12,672 nucleotides of DNA from Desulfitobacterium sp. (GCA_012799495.1 JAAZLD010000182.1:1-12672); one strand, 5' to 3'; positions 1 to 7,311 are shown, counted from the first letter of the stretch. A program made the numbers and translations. The notes: generated by a model not told the origin, from the sequence alone.

Positions 1-1
1 C

Positions 2-28
2 TTGCTACTAAATGATTACTAATATAAT
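2..28 (+). promoter_or_regulatory. Possible sigma-A-type promoter upstream of the small gene
   Basis: A perfect TATAAT lies at 23-28. The best -35 match is TTGCTA at 2-7, which agrees with TTGACA at 4 of 6 positions, but the spacer is only 15 bases. Transcription would start near base 35 and leave a leader of roughly 85-90 bases before the start at 125. In AT-rich DNA a TATAAT can occur by chance, so this is a weak call. Confidence 0.3.
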
Positions 29-110
29 ACAAATCTTTCACTAACTAGGCAAGCAATAATAACTAAATACCTTAAACTAAGATGTGGTGAATCAGCGAGT
101 TTAGAAGTAA

Positions 111-117
111 AAAGGAG
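111..117 (+). promoter_or_regulatory. Ribosome binding site that decides the small-gene start
   Basis: AAAGGAG at 111-117 is a strong Shine-Dalgarno sequence. It sits one base before the ATG at 119, too close to serve it, but seven bases before the in-frame ATG at 125, which is the normal spacing. The second ATG is therefore the likelier start. Confidence 0.6.
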
Positions 118-124
118 TATGAAA

Positions 125-403
125 ATGAGCAACCCCTGTGGGACCACTAAAGCCAATGTTTTAGAGAAAACTATTATTGAAGGTATCCCTATCTACTTTG
201 GTACAGGAGTTAACCCTGTAAACTCTCCTGCCCAGTTTTTTGTAGCTTGGGGTGTGAAAGTTTTAAGCAACGGTCTTATCCCCACATTTAATCATGAAAG
301 CCTAGAAGAAGGTTTTCTTTGGTTTGTTGATGAAGAAGAAGCAGAGGAAAAATATCAAAGATTAATCGAAGAATTTCAAGGACAAATGTCTAATCCTTCC
401 TAG
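125..403 (+). CDS. Small hypothetical protein, 92 aa, upstream of ftsE
   Basis: I do not recognise a family. The start at 125 is preferred over the in-frame ATG at 119 because of the ribosome binding site spacing, giving a 92-residue product. The N-terminal half is polar then hydrophobic, with Gly-, Pro- and Asn-rich turns (IPIYFGTGVNPVNSPAQFF). It has one Cys near the N-terminus and no signal peptide or transmembrane segment long enough to call. The C-terminal third is acidic and probably helical (ESLEEGF...DEEEAEEKYQRLIEEF). It is likely a small soluble cytoplasmic protein. I see no hairpin terminator between its stop and ftsE (404-523), so read-through into the ftsE cluster is possible. 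Codon use resembles its neighbours. The good ribosome binding site and uninterrupted frame support a real gene, but function is unknown. Confidence 0.6.
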   Translation: MSNPCGTTKANVLEKTIIEGIPIYFGTGVNPVNSPAQFFVAWGVKVLSNGLIPTFNHESLEEGFLWFVDEEEAEEKYQRLIEEFQGQMSNPS

Positions 404-523
404 TTCGTGAAGTTTTTGCCTTGAGAATTCTATTTGGAACAGGAAATCCATACCTGGTGTCGAATAAAGTTAATTGTTTGAGGGTGGAAGAGCGAAAGGT
501 AATTCAAGGAGGACTAGGATAAA

Positions 524-1210
524 ATGATCCAAATGACCAATGTAGCAAAGATTTATCCGAATGGTGCCAGAGCTCTTGTAGATATAAGTTTAAAAATAAA
601 TAAAGGGGAGTTTGTTTTTCTTGTAGGCCCTAGTGGAGCAGGAAAATCCACTTTAATTAGACTTCTTTATCGGGAAGAAATGGCTAGCCGAGGACAAGTG
701 ATCGTCAATGGTTGGAATATATTAAGAATGCGAGAAAGGGAAGTTCCCCATTTTCGTCGCAATATTGGAGTGATATTCCAAGATTTTAAACTCTTAGCAA
801 ATAAAACTGCTTTTGAGAATGTGGCTTTTGCTTTAGAAGCCATAGGGGTTAGTCCTAAAGAAGTTCGGCTTCGTACCAAAAAAATGCTAAAGTTAGTAGG
901 ATTGGGCCATAAAGAAAATGCTTTTCCTGATGAACTTTCTGGTGGGGAACAGCAGAGGGTTTCAGTAGCTAGAGCTATCATCAATAACCCTTCCCTTTTG
1001 GTAGCTGATGAACCTACCGGAAATTTAGATGCAGACACAGCATGGGAGATCATGGAACTACTTTATAATATCAATCGACGAGGTACTACAATCGTCATGG
1101 CTACCCATGCCCGGGATATCGTAGAACAAATGCAAAAACGTGTCATCGTCATCGAAGATGGACGGGTTGTGCGGGATGAAAATATGGGGGCTATTGAATA
1201 TGGGACTTAA
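524..1210 (+). CDS. ftsE: Cell-division ABC-type ATPase FtsE
   Basis: FtsE is the cytoplasmic ATPase that pairs with FtsX and powers its control of peptidoglycan hydrolases during division or elongation. The 228-residue length is normal for the family. Motifs are complete: Walker A GPSGAGKST (35-43), Q-loop at Q86 (IFQDFKLL), signature LSGGEQQRV (138-146), Walker B ending VADEPTGNLD (160-169), and H-loop H195. The IGVIFQDFKLL stretch and the short C-terminus after the H-loop are typical of FtsE rather than of MacB/LolD-type ATPases, and the adjacent ftsX settles the assignment. AAGGAGG at 506-512 lies 11 bases before the ATG; another ATG nine bases downstream could also serve. The gene end overlaps ftsX by 11 bases, suggesting translational coupling. 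Confidence 0.96.
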   Translation: MIQMTNVAKIYPNGARALVDISLKINKGEFVFLVGPSGAGKSTLIRLLYREEMASRGQVIVNGWNILRMREREVPHFRRNIGVIFQDFKLLANKTAFENVAFALEAIGVSPKEVRLRTKKMLKLVGLGHKENAFPDELSGGEQQRVSVARAIINNPSLLVADEPTGNLDADTAWEIMELLYNINRRGTTIVMATHARDIVEQMQKRVIVIEDGRVVRDENMGAIEYGT

Positions 1211-2081
1211 TTCAGCAAGATATGTACTTCGAGAAGTAGGAAGTTCTTTACGCAGAAATATTTGGCTTAGTATAGCTTCTGTCCTTACTATAATGATAGC
1301 TATGGTGATCCTGGGAGCATCCCTGTTCTTTTTTTTAAACGCTGCTAACCTGGCGGAAAACTTTGAATCAGAATTAGAAATCAATGTTTTTACTCAAGAA
1401 GATCTTAGTAATATGGAAGTTTCGGCATTAGGAGAACGTCTTAAAGGTTTAGATGGGGTTCAGTCTATCGAGTTGATAACAAAAGAACAGGCTTTAGCTA
1501 AATTTGCTCAAGAGTATTCAGAGAGCCTAGTGGAGGACCTGGGGGGAGAAAACCCCTTTCCCGATAGCTATAAAGTTTTTGTGACAGAACCAGAACTTGT
1601 GGAAGGGGTAGCTAAGAAAATCGATAGTCTCACCGGGGTAGACAATGTAGTCTATGGTAAAGAAGTAATTGGCCCGCTACTTCAATTTACTAACTGGCTC
1701 CGTTGGGTAGGTATGGGGGTAGTAGCAATATTCGCCGTTGCTTCTATCGTACTCATATCTTTAAACATTAGAATGACCGTCTACTCTCGTCGTAAAGAAA
1801 TTGAAATTATGAAACTGGTAGGCGCTAGTAATTCTTTTATCCGTTGGCCTTTTTTACTTGAAGGTATGGTGGTAGGTCTGGTAGGAGGGCTTTTTGCCAC
1901 CCTTATAGTGGGTATGGGTTATGACTGGTTTGCTCAATATATCCAATCTACCCTGACTTTTGTACCAGTAGTAAGTGAATCAAACTTAATCTGGAAGGTA
2001 CTTGCTTTGCTAGTTCTAATAGGAATGGGAATAGGTGCTTTGGGAAGCATAATTTCCTTGCGAAGATTCTTAAAAGTGTAG
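1200..2081 (+). CDS. ftsX: Cell-division permease-like protein FtsX
   Basis: FtsX is the integral-membrane partner of FtsE. It transmits ATP-driven movement to extracellular hydrolases and does not move a solute. I use the ATG at 1200, giving 293 residues, because the product then begins with the usual FtsX start (short amphipathic stretch, then SLRRNIWLSIAS). The open frame extends upstream to a GTG at 1140, deep inside ftsE, which is unlikely. An ATG at 1176 is a possible alternative. Four membrane segments are visible: about 22-46, 170-190, 219-241 and 266-287. The large extracellular loop between the first two contains the family motif NPFPDSYKV (118-126). The cytoplasmic YSRRKEIEIMKLVGAS segment (195-210) is the conserved FtsE-coupling element. 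There is no strong Shine-Dalgarno before 1200, consistent with coupling to ftsE termination. Confidence 0.95.
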   Translation: MGLNSARYVLREVGSSLRRNIWLSIASVLTIMIAMVILGASLFFFLNAANLAENFESELEINVFTQEDLSNMEVSALGERLKGLDGVQSIELITKEQALAKFAQEYSESLVEDLGGENPFPDSYKVFVTEPELVEGVAKKIDSLTGVDNVVYGKEVIGPLLQFTNWLRWVGMGVVAIFAVASIVLISLNIRMTVYSRRKEIEIMKLVGASNSFIRWPFLLEGMVVGLVGGLFATLIVGMGYDWFAQYIQSTLTFVPVVSESNLIWKVLALLVLIGMGIGALGSIISLRRFLKV

Positions 2082-2099
2082 CATAGAGGAGGAGAAATT

Positions 2100-3236
2100 G
2101 TGAATAAAGTAAAAAATATTTTAGCTCTTTTAATCACCACCTGCCTCCTAATAGGCTCGGTTATACCTCTTCAAGCAGGGGAATTGGAAGATGTTCTTAA
2201 AGAACAAAAGAATATCGAGAAAAAGGAACAAGAAGCACGGAAAAACTTGAAGAACTTAACTAACCGAGAGGAGCAATTAAAAAATCAAATCCAGACCCTA
2301 GCTTCTCAGATTGCTGTAGCTGAAAAAGACCTTCAAGCGAAGGAAGTAGCCTATAGTCAATCTGAAGAGCTAGTAGCTCAATCGGAAAAAGAACTTCAAG
2401 AGCGAGAAGAAGAATTGGCACATCGTCAGGAAGTATTACGTAAACGAGTTCGAGAGATCTATCAAGTTGGCCAAATCAGCTATCTAGAAATTCTTTTGGA
2501 AGCAGAGAGCTTAAGCGATTTTATAACCCGGCTAGAATACTTTAATCGCTTAGTAGAAAACGATCAAAAGCTTCTCTCTCAAATAAGTGAAGAAAGAGAG
2601 CGGGTAGAAGAACAAACGAGAATTCTCCAAGAAAAGCGGGATGAAGCAGCCCAAAGGAGAAAAGAGGCCCAAGAAGCTAAGGCTTTATTAGATCAGAAGA
2701 GAAGAGAGCATCAACTAGCTTTAAATGATAATAAAAAGGCTCAGGAAGATATTTTTGAACAAATTGCTCAATTGGAAAAAGATGCCAAAGCAATTGCGGA
2801 GAAAATCCGTCAGCTTACTGCTAAATCAAGTGGTGTAGTTCATGGAACTATCAGCACTTACCCAATACCAGGTTACTATACCATTACCAGTCCCTATGGT
2901 TGGCGAACTCATCCCATTACTAAAAAGAGAAGCTTACATACAGGGACAGACTTCAGTGCTCCTACAGGAGCTAGAGTTGTAGCTGCTGGTAATGGGGTTG
3001 TAATTTTATCTAATTGGTATGGGGCCTATGGTAATACCGTAATTATCGACCACGGGGGTGGATACTCTACCCTTTATGCTCATAATTCAAAGCTAGGAGT
3101 TAAAGTAGGAGATAAAGTTAATGCAGGGGATGTAATTTCTTATGTAGGTTCAACAGGTTGGAGTACAGGGCCCCATTTACACTTTGAAGTGAGAGTTAAT
3201 GGTGAACCCACAGACCCTATGCAATTTTTTAAATAA
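2100..3236 (+). CDS. Secreted coiled-coil M23 peptidase, probable FtsEX-controlled cell-wall hydrolase
   Basis: This 378-residue protein resembles the EnvC family but with a working peptidase. It starts with GTG, seven bases after AGGAGG (2087-2092) and 18 bases after the ftsX stop. A signal peptide is clear: NKVK, a hydrophobic core, and a predicted cut after A26 (IPLQA). Residues about 30-245 are charged heptad-like coiled coil rich in E, K, Q and R. The C-terminal LytM/M23 domain (about 265-378) has every expected residue: H280 and D284 (HTGTD), H328 (YAHNS), and H359/H361 (HLHFE). By family knowledge H280, D284 and H361 bind zinc, while H328 and H359 are catalytic. E. coli EnvC lacks a complete site and only activates amidases, so this protein may cut peptide cross-links itself. 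Placement after ftsEX implies control through the coiled coil, as for CwlO, PcsB or RipC. No symbol is assigned because naming varies. Confidence 0.9.
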   Translation: MNKVKNILALLITTCLLIGSVIPLQAGELEDVLKEQKNIEKKEQEARKNLKNLTNREEQLKNQIQTLASQIAVAEKDLQAKEVAYSQSEELVAQSEKELQEREEELAHRQEVLRKRVREIYQVGQISYLEILLEAESLSDFITRLEYFNRLVENDQKLLSQISEERERVEEQTRILQEKRDEAAQRRKEAQEAKALLDQKRREHQLALNDNKKAQEDIFEQIAQLEKDAKAIAEKIRQLTAKSSGVVHGTISTYPIPGYYTITSPYGWRTHPITKKRSLHTGTDFSAPTGARVVAAGNGVVILSNWYGAYGNTVIIDHGGGYSTLYAHNSKLGVKVGDKVNAGDVISYVGSTGWSTGPHLHFEVRVNGEPTDPMQFFK

Positions 3237-3259
3237 GTATGTCCTGCAATAGATGAGCA

Positions 3260-3265
3260 TATAAT
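3260..3265 (+). promoter_or_regulatory. Possible -10 element upstream of the S41 protease gene
   Basis: TATAAT occurs at 3260-3265 in the 88-base gap before the protease gene. No convincing -35 is present at 16-18 bases upstream and there is no TGn extension. It could give the protease its own transcript in addition to read-through from the ftsEX cluster, since I see no terminator in the gap. Weak call. Confidence 0.25.
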
Positions 3266-3324
3266 AAATAGACAAAAAACGGAAGTCCGACAAACCGGAT
3301 TGGAAGTAGGAAGGGGATATCATT

Positions 3325-4506
3325 TTGCAGGAAAATAAATGGAAAGCTTATATGAAAAACCTCGGCTGGGTTGTTGCGGTAATTAGTATTTTGTTTACAA
3401 TCATTGTCGGGGGATTTGCCTTAGCCAATCTGGAGAATGTAGGACGAATGCTTCGTGTAGTATATTTAATCGAAAATGATTACTTAGACGAGGTGCCAGT
3501 CAGCACTCTAATCGATGGGGCAACAGAAGGGATCGTTAATTCCTTAGGAGATCCTTATTCAAAATACATGGATGCTGAAGAGAACCGGGAATTTACCCAA
3601 CAGATTGAAGGACGTTTTGGCGGAGTAGGGATCATTTTAAGCTTAAAAGATCCCTCAAAACTAGTTGTTTTAAGACCTATCAAAGATACACCAGCTGCTC
3701 GGGCAGGATTGCAAACAGGGGATGTAATTGTCAAAATCGATGATGTAGACGCTACTGCTATCGACTCTGATAAAGCTGTTTCCCTCATGCGTGGAGAGCC
3801 AGGCACAGAAGTAACCTTAGTAGTCTATAGGGAAAGTGTAGGCAAAAATATTACTGTATCCTTAACACGAGAACATATTTCTGTACCTACAGTTGAAGCT
3901 CTTCCTCTACCTGGTGATCCAAGTATTGCTTATATTGGTATTTCTCAATTTTCTACTAACACTGCCAATGAGCTTAAAGAAGCTTTTACCAGCATGGAAA
4001 TAAGCAAGTACAAAGGAGTTATTTTAGACTTACGGTATAACCATGGGGGAGAACTCGAGTCGGCAGTAGGAGTTACCAGCTATTTTGTTCAGCCTGGGCC
4101 GGTAGTTTATATCGTTGATAAACAAGGTAATAACTATACAATGCATTCCGAAGGGAATTACTTAGGTATGCCCCTTGTTGTTCTTGTTAATGAAGAGAGT
4201 GCCTCTGCCTCGGAAATCGTAGCAGGAGCAATCAAAGATCGAGGTACAGGGACTTTAGTAGGAGCAAAGACTTTTGGCAAGGGAATCGTCCAAACAATCT
4301 ATCAGCTAGATAGTGGTACAAGTGTCAAACTCACCACAGCTAAATATTTAACTCCTAATAAGGTAGATATTCATAAAAAAGGAATTGAGCCCGATCTAGA
4401 AGTAAAACTCAATGAAGGAGAAGAGGCAACTCTTTCCCCCGTAAACACAAATTTTGATACCCAGCTTAAAGAAGCAGTAAAAGTTCTCCAAGAGAAAATA
4501 CAATAA
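3325..4506 (+). CDS. Membrane-anchored PDZ/S41 carboxy-terminal processing protease, CtpA/CtpB type
   Basis: This is an S41 serine protease of about 393 residues acting outside the cytoplasmic membrane. An N-terminal hydrophobic anchor spans about 14-34. A PDZ domain covers about 95-170 (GGVGIIL, DTPAARAGLQTGDVIVKIDD, MRGEPGTEVTL). The protease core contains SASASEI and GAKTFGKGIVQ. S294, K319 and Q323 have the 25- and 4-residue spacing of the Ser/Lys/Gln triad known in B. subtilis CtpB, so an active enzyme is expected. B. subtilis ctpB also lies next to ftsEX; there it helps trigger SpoIVFB cleavage of pro-sigma-K. That role here is inference only. The protein ends about 30 residues after the core strands and lacks a C-terminal peptidoglycan-binding domain. 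The start is TTG, eight bases after AAGGGG (3311-3316); an ATG at 3352 behind GGAAAG is an alternative. Confidence 0.92.
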   Translation: MQENKWKAYMKNLGWVVAVISILFTIIVGGFALANLENVGRMLRVVYLIENDYLDEVPVSTLIDGATEGIVNSLGDPYSKYMDAEENREFTQQIEGRFGGVGIILSLKDPSKLVVLRPIKDTPAARAGLQTGDVIVKIDDVDATAIDSDKAVSLMRGEPGTEVTLVVYRESVGKNITVSLTREHISVPTVEALPLPGDPSIAYIGISQFSTNTANELKEAFTSMEISKYKGVILDLRYNHGGELESAVGVTSYFVQPGPVVYIVDKQGNNYTMHSEGNYLGMPLVVLVNEESASASEIVAGAIKDRGTGTLVGAKTFGKGIVQTIYQLDSGTSVKLTTAKYLTPNKVDIHKKGIEPDLEVKLNEGEEATLSPVNTNFDTQLKEAVKVLQEKIQ

Positions 4507-4567
4507 GATTTTCGAGAAAAATTTATAGCCTAGAATAATTAAAAAATATCCATTTAGACTAATATCT

Positions 4568-4629
4568 AAGAGAGAGTATTCTTTAGCAAACTAAAGGGTT
4601 TGTAATAAGAATACTCTCTTTCTATTTTT
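4568..4629 (+). terminator. Rho-independent terminator with long AT-rich stem after the S41 protease
   Basis: AGAGAGTATTCTT (4571-4583) pairs perfectly over 13 bases with AAGAATACTCTCT (4607-4619), followed by a T-rich run through 4629. The 23-base loop holds a second hairpin, CTTTAG (4581-4586) with CTAAAG (4591-4596), which shares three bases with the main stem. It closes the ftsEX-hydrolase-protease cluster. Confidence 0.8.
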
Positions 4630-4707
4630 CAGGAACGGTTTAAATAGTGACCTAAAGAAGTTTTCCTGCATAGACTACACAGCAAGCAATTTTCGGGAGG
4701 GAAGGAC

Positions 4708-5730
4708 ATGGGGGTGAGACCCAATGATCGTCATTACTTTGCAGAGGGGATAACTAATCGTGGCTACATATCACTCCTGCCCCATATGATGACTGAATGG
4801 GATAAGGTATACGTCCTTATGGGAGGGCCAGGAACCGGCAAATCCACTTTGATCAAAATGATTGGGTTGGATATTGTCGATCGGGGATATGAAGTCGACT
4901 TTATGCGTTCTGCCTGGGATCCGGATTCTATAGCAGGAATCCTCATGCGTAAGTTAAATTGGGCTATACTGGATAATTACGAAATAGCACCTTCCCGCTG
5001 GCGTGCACCAGGCCTTATGGAGGAGATGATTGATTTTGCCTCCTTCTGCAATAAGGAAAAGCTAGAGGAAAAACGCGAAGAGATTTATAAAATTACGGGG
5101 AAAATCGAGAAAGGTCAGCGACAAATTAGCGAGATTTTAGCCTCAGATTTTAATGAACGTTTGCGGGAAAAACCTAGTTCTTCTTATACAAAAGAAGAAA
5201 AGCCTTGGCTACCTAAGCTTCATGCTACTGATCTTTTTAAAAATAAAAAAGATTCATGGAGTAAAGCTAAAGATGCTCTGAAGAAAATCCAAAAGAGTAT
5301 CATCCGCTCCTATTTTCTCCATGGCTTAGGATCGGAAGGTTGGGTAAATCTAGCGCCTTCTTTTTTGCAAGAATGTGATCAAATACGCATCGAAGGTGAG
5401 GAAGCCCACGAAGCAATGGAGTGGATACTCCAAGAAGCAGAATCTTTAGGTCAAGTCATCGATATAGTACTCCATCCTATCTATCCAGATGAGACCTTGG
5501 GAATTATTTTACCAGAACGCAACTTAGTTATTTGGCAAGGAAATCCTACTTGCTTAGAAGAGCAAGGCTTGGATAAAGTTTATAGTACTTCCTTAAAAGA
5601 AGCACTATATCAAACTAAAGCAGCCCGAGAACATCTCAAAGCCCTTTACACGGAAACAGTGGATTTTGATAAAGTGGACTCCTTGCGAGCAGATTTATTA
5701 AACTGTATTTTAAGAAATCTGGATAAATGA
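4708..5730 (+). CDS. P-loop ATPase of the uncharacterised PRK06851 type, with degenerate second half
   Basis: A 340-residue soluble protein with a clear Walker A, GGPGTGKST (39-47), after the family-typical HYFAEGITNRGY start (9-20). I recognise the pattern as the conserved Firmicute ATPase family PRK06851, whose function is unknown. Residues about 201-279 look like a second copy of 9-90. SYFLHGLGSEGWVNLAP matches HYFAEGITNRGYISLLP, and VIDIVLHPIYPDETLGIILPERNLVIW matches EVDFMRSAWDPDSIAGILMRKLNWAIL. In the second copy the P-loop is replaced by GEEAHEAM and is about four residues shorter, so it should not bind nucleotide the same way. A charged, probably helical linker (about 115-200) joins the halves. 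GGGAGG at 4695-4700 is seven bases before the ATG. The gene stands alone between two terminators. The family call is from memory. Confidence 0.75.
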   Translation: MGVRPNDRHYFAEGITNRGYISLLPHMMTEWDKVYVLMGGPGTGKSTLIKMIGLDIVDRGYEVDFMRSAWDPDSIAGILMRKLNWAILDNYEIAPSRWRAPGLMEEMIDFASFCNKEKLEEKREEIYKITGKIEKGQRQISEILASDFNERLREKPSSSYTKEEKPWLPKLHATDLFKNKKDSWSKAKDALKKIQKSIIRSYFLHGLGSEGWVNLAPSFLQECDQIRIEGEEAHEAMEWILQEAESLGQVIDIVLHPIYPDETLGIILPERNLVIWQGNPTCLEEQGLDKVYSTSLKEALYQTKAAREHLKALYTETVDFDKVDSLRADLLNCILRNLDK

Positions 5731-5766
5731 ACTTTCAAAAGAGAACTTCATAAATCCTCAATTCGT

Positions 5767-5803
5767 GGGAAGACTAACTAAAAAGTCTTCTCATTTTTCT
5801 TTT
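5767..5803 (+). terminator. Rho-independent terminator after the PRK06851-type ATPase
   Basis: GGGAAGACT (5767-5775) pairs with AGTCTTCTC (5784-5792) over nine bases including one G-U pair, with an eight-base A-rich loop, followed by ATTTTTCTTTT. It separates the ATPase gene from the lipoprotein gene. The lipoprotein promoter is not evident in the remaining short gap. Confidence 0.65.
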
Positions 5804-5828
5804 AGGACCTGCAGAAAGGAGGGTTTCC

Positions 5829-7256
5829 ATGAGGAAAAAGCTTTGGCTTCTACTAGTTCTACTGGGTCTCCTAGGATTAGGTTTAAGTGGATGTGGGATT
5901 ACCAATATGATCGGAAAACTCCTAGGTACCGACTCCCAAGGTCCGGAGAAAACCTCTAACAAGAAAGAAGAAAAAAAGGTTATCGCTGTTTCTCTAAATG
6001 AAGAAGAACCTAATACCCCTCTCTTTCTTTTAGGGATAGAAGAAATGGCCGAAAAAGAAGAGGTAGAAATTAAAATTATCAAAAAAGAAGAAGCCAAAGA
6101 TAAGGAAGCCTTTCAAGATGCTAAAGTCTTGATTTACCAGGGTGGGGAAAAATCTCTTCTGCAAAATGCAGAAAAAGAGAACATTCCGATAATCGCCCTT
6201 AATAAACTTCCTGACTCTGTTAAAGTTGAAGGGGTGATCCTTCCTGACCCCGATCAAATAGGAAACATCCTAGGCCAACAAATTCAGGGGGCTATAGTTG
6301 AAGGAGAAGGTCAAGTGGTTTATCTTCAAGGGGAAGTAGAAGATCCATTGGCTATAAGTGTTTTAGCAAATCTAAAACAAGCTCTAGCCAACATGAAACT
6401 TAATATTCATAGCATAACTAATCCCCCCCAATCGGAGGATATTGCTATCCAAGCTCTCCTGGAACACCTCCAGAAAAACTCTGGAGAAGTGAAAATCATC
6501 TGTGCTTATAACGAAGAATTAGCAGCAGGAGCCTCTGAGATATTAAAATCTCTCCAGCTTGAAGACAAAATCCTATTAATAGGTATGCAAGCTAATTCCC
6601 ATTCCTTACAAAGGATTGCCACGGGCTCACAAATAGGTGATATAGATACAGCACCCTATGTTCAAGGTGTCAATGCCTTTCAATGGGCAAAAAAAGTTCT
6701 TAATAAAGAGTCCTTGGATATAATGGAGACTATTACTGGGGAACAAGGTGAAGTAGTTGCTAAATATATTCCAGTTAAAAGTGTTACAACGGAGAATCTT
6801 CTTCTAGTTCAAAATAGCTATAGTAAAGGAGAAGAAGCTCAAAAGAAAAGGGAAGAAGAAAAAGTCAAAGAGGAAAGTGGGCAAAAGAAAGAAGAGAAAA
6901 AAGATAAGGAAAAAAAGGAAAATGGCAATCGGGACTCTCAAGGAGAAGGCAGTAAAGGCGGGGATAGTGGAGATGGCGGTAATAGTGGAGGCGGAGAAGG
7001 CGGCACTGGAGGGGGCCAGCCTCTAGCTATGCCCCAAGGAGTTAGTAAAGTAATCGAAAAAGTCCAGACAGAAATCACCAGAGAATACTTAGATGAAGAA
7101 GGTAAAGTTTTAGGGACTGAAAAAAGCACTAACAACCAGGTCCGAACAATCCCTTCAGAAATGCTTTTACAAGAGCATCAACAGCAACAGCAAGGACAGC
7201 AGGGTCAAAGTGATCAACAAGGACAAGAGGAAGAAGGTGGCACAGATAGCAAATAG
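5829..7256 (+). CDS. Lipoprotein with divergent periplasmic-binding-protein fold and low-complexity tail
   Basis: A 475-residue exported lipoprotein. Residues 1-21 form a signal sequence with lipobox LSGC (19-22), so C22 should be lipid-modified. Residues about 50-315 follow the order of type 1 sugar-binding proteins (Peripla_BP_4/ribose-binding style): VIAVSLNEEEPNTPLFLLGIEEMAE, KVLIYQG, ENIPIIALNK, an ILGQQI helix, GQVVYLQG, VKIICAYNEELAAGA and ILLIGM. The first lobe is shorter than usual, so ligand binding is uncertain. From about 333 the protein turns into a Lys/Glu-rich helix-like stretch, a Gly/Ser/Asp-rich linker (about 373-397), a short ordered-looking segment (REYLDEEGKVLGTE), and a Gln/Gly-rich end. 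No permease or transport ATPase gene is adjacent, arguing against an ordinary uptake receptor; a sensor or wall-spanning role is inference. AAAGGAGG (5815-5822) lies six bases before the ATG. A strong terminator follows. Confidence 0.75.
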   Translation: MRKKLWLLLVLLGLLGLGLSGCGITNMIGKLLGTDSQGPEKTSNKKEEKKVIAVSLNEEEPNTPLFLLGIEEMAEKEEVEIKIIKKEEAKDKEAFQDAKVLIYQGGEKSLLQNAEKENIPIIALNKLPDSVKVEGVILPDPDQIGNILGQQIQGAIVEGEGQVVYLQGEVEDPLAISVLANLKQALANMKLNIHSITNPPQSEDIAIQALLEHLQKNSGEVKIICAYNEELAAGASEILKSLQLEDKILLIGMQANSHSLQRIATGSQIGDIDTAPYVQGVNAFQWAKKVLNKESLDIMETITGEQGEVVAKYIPVKSVTTENLLLVQNSYSKGEEAQKKREEEKVKEESGQKKEEKKDKEKKENGNRDSQGEGSKGGDSGDGGNSGGGEGGTGGGQPLAMPQGVSKVIEKVQTEITREYLDEEGKVLGTEKSTNNQVRTIPSEMLLQEHQQQQQGQQGQSDQQGQEEEGGTDSK

Positions 7257-7281
7257 CATATATTACCATAGAATTTTATCC

Positions 7282-7310
7282 AAAAAGCCGAACACGTTTT
7301 CGGCTTTTTT
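7282..7310 (+). terminator. Rho-independent terminator between the lipoprotein gene and uvrB
   Basis: AAAAAGCCGAA (7282-7292) pairs perfectly with TTCGGCTTTTT (7299-7309) around a six-base CACGTT loop and is followed by another T. This is the best classical terminator in the window. Its A-run on the left and T-run on the right could make it work on both strands. Its centre overlaps a candidate LexA operator. Confidence 0.88.
7289..7302 (+). promoter_or_regulatory. Candidate LexA (SOS) operator upstream of uvrB
   Basis: CGAACACGTTTTCG differs at one position (T for G in the right half) from the Bacillus/Firmicute LexA box consensus CGAACRNNYGTTCG. It lies 33 bases before the -10 element of uvrB, and uvrBA is a LexA-regulated operon in B. 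subtilis. It sits exactly in the loop and upper stem of the preceding terminator, so the dyad symmetry may be explained by the terminator alone. The box also lies slightly upstream of the -35 position rather than over it. Confidence 0.4.
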
Positions 7311-7311
7311 A

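Noticed and set aside
1140..1199. GTG-initiated N-terminal extension of ftsX
   Set aside because: It would add 20 residues lying wholly within ftsE coding sequence, with no ribosome binding site and no match to known FtsX starts. The ATG at 1200 gives a normal FtsX N-terminus.
3284..3301. Short inverted repeat AGTCCG/CGGATT before the S41 protease
   Set aside because: Only six pairs including a G-U, with no T-run after it, so neither a terminator nor a convincing operator.
4668..4694. Sporulation sigma-F/G-like promoter (GCATA ... CAATTTT) before the ATPase gene
   Set aside because: The -10 match is poor, the spacing is 14 bases, and the transcription start would fall on the ribosome binding site.
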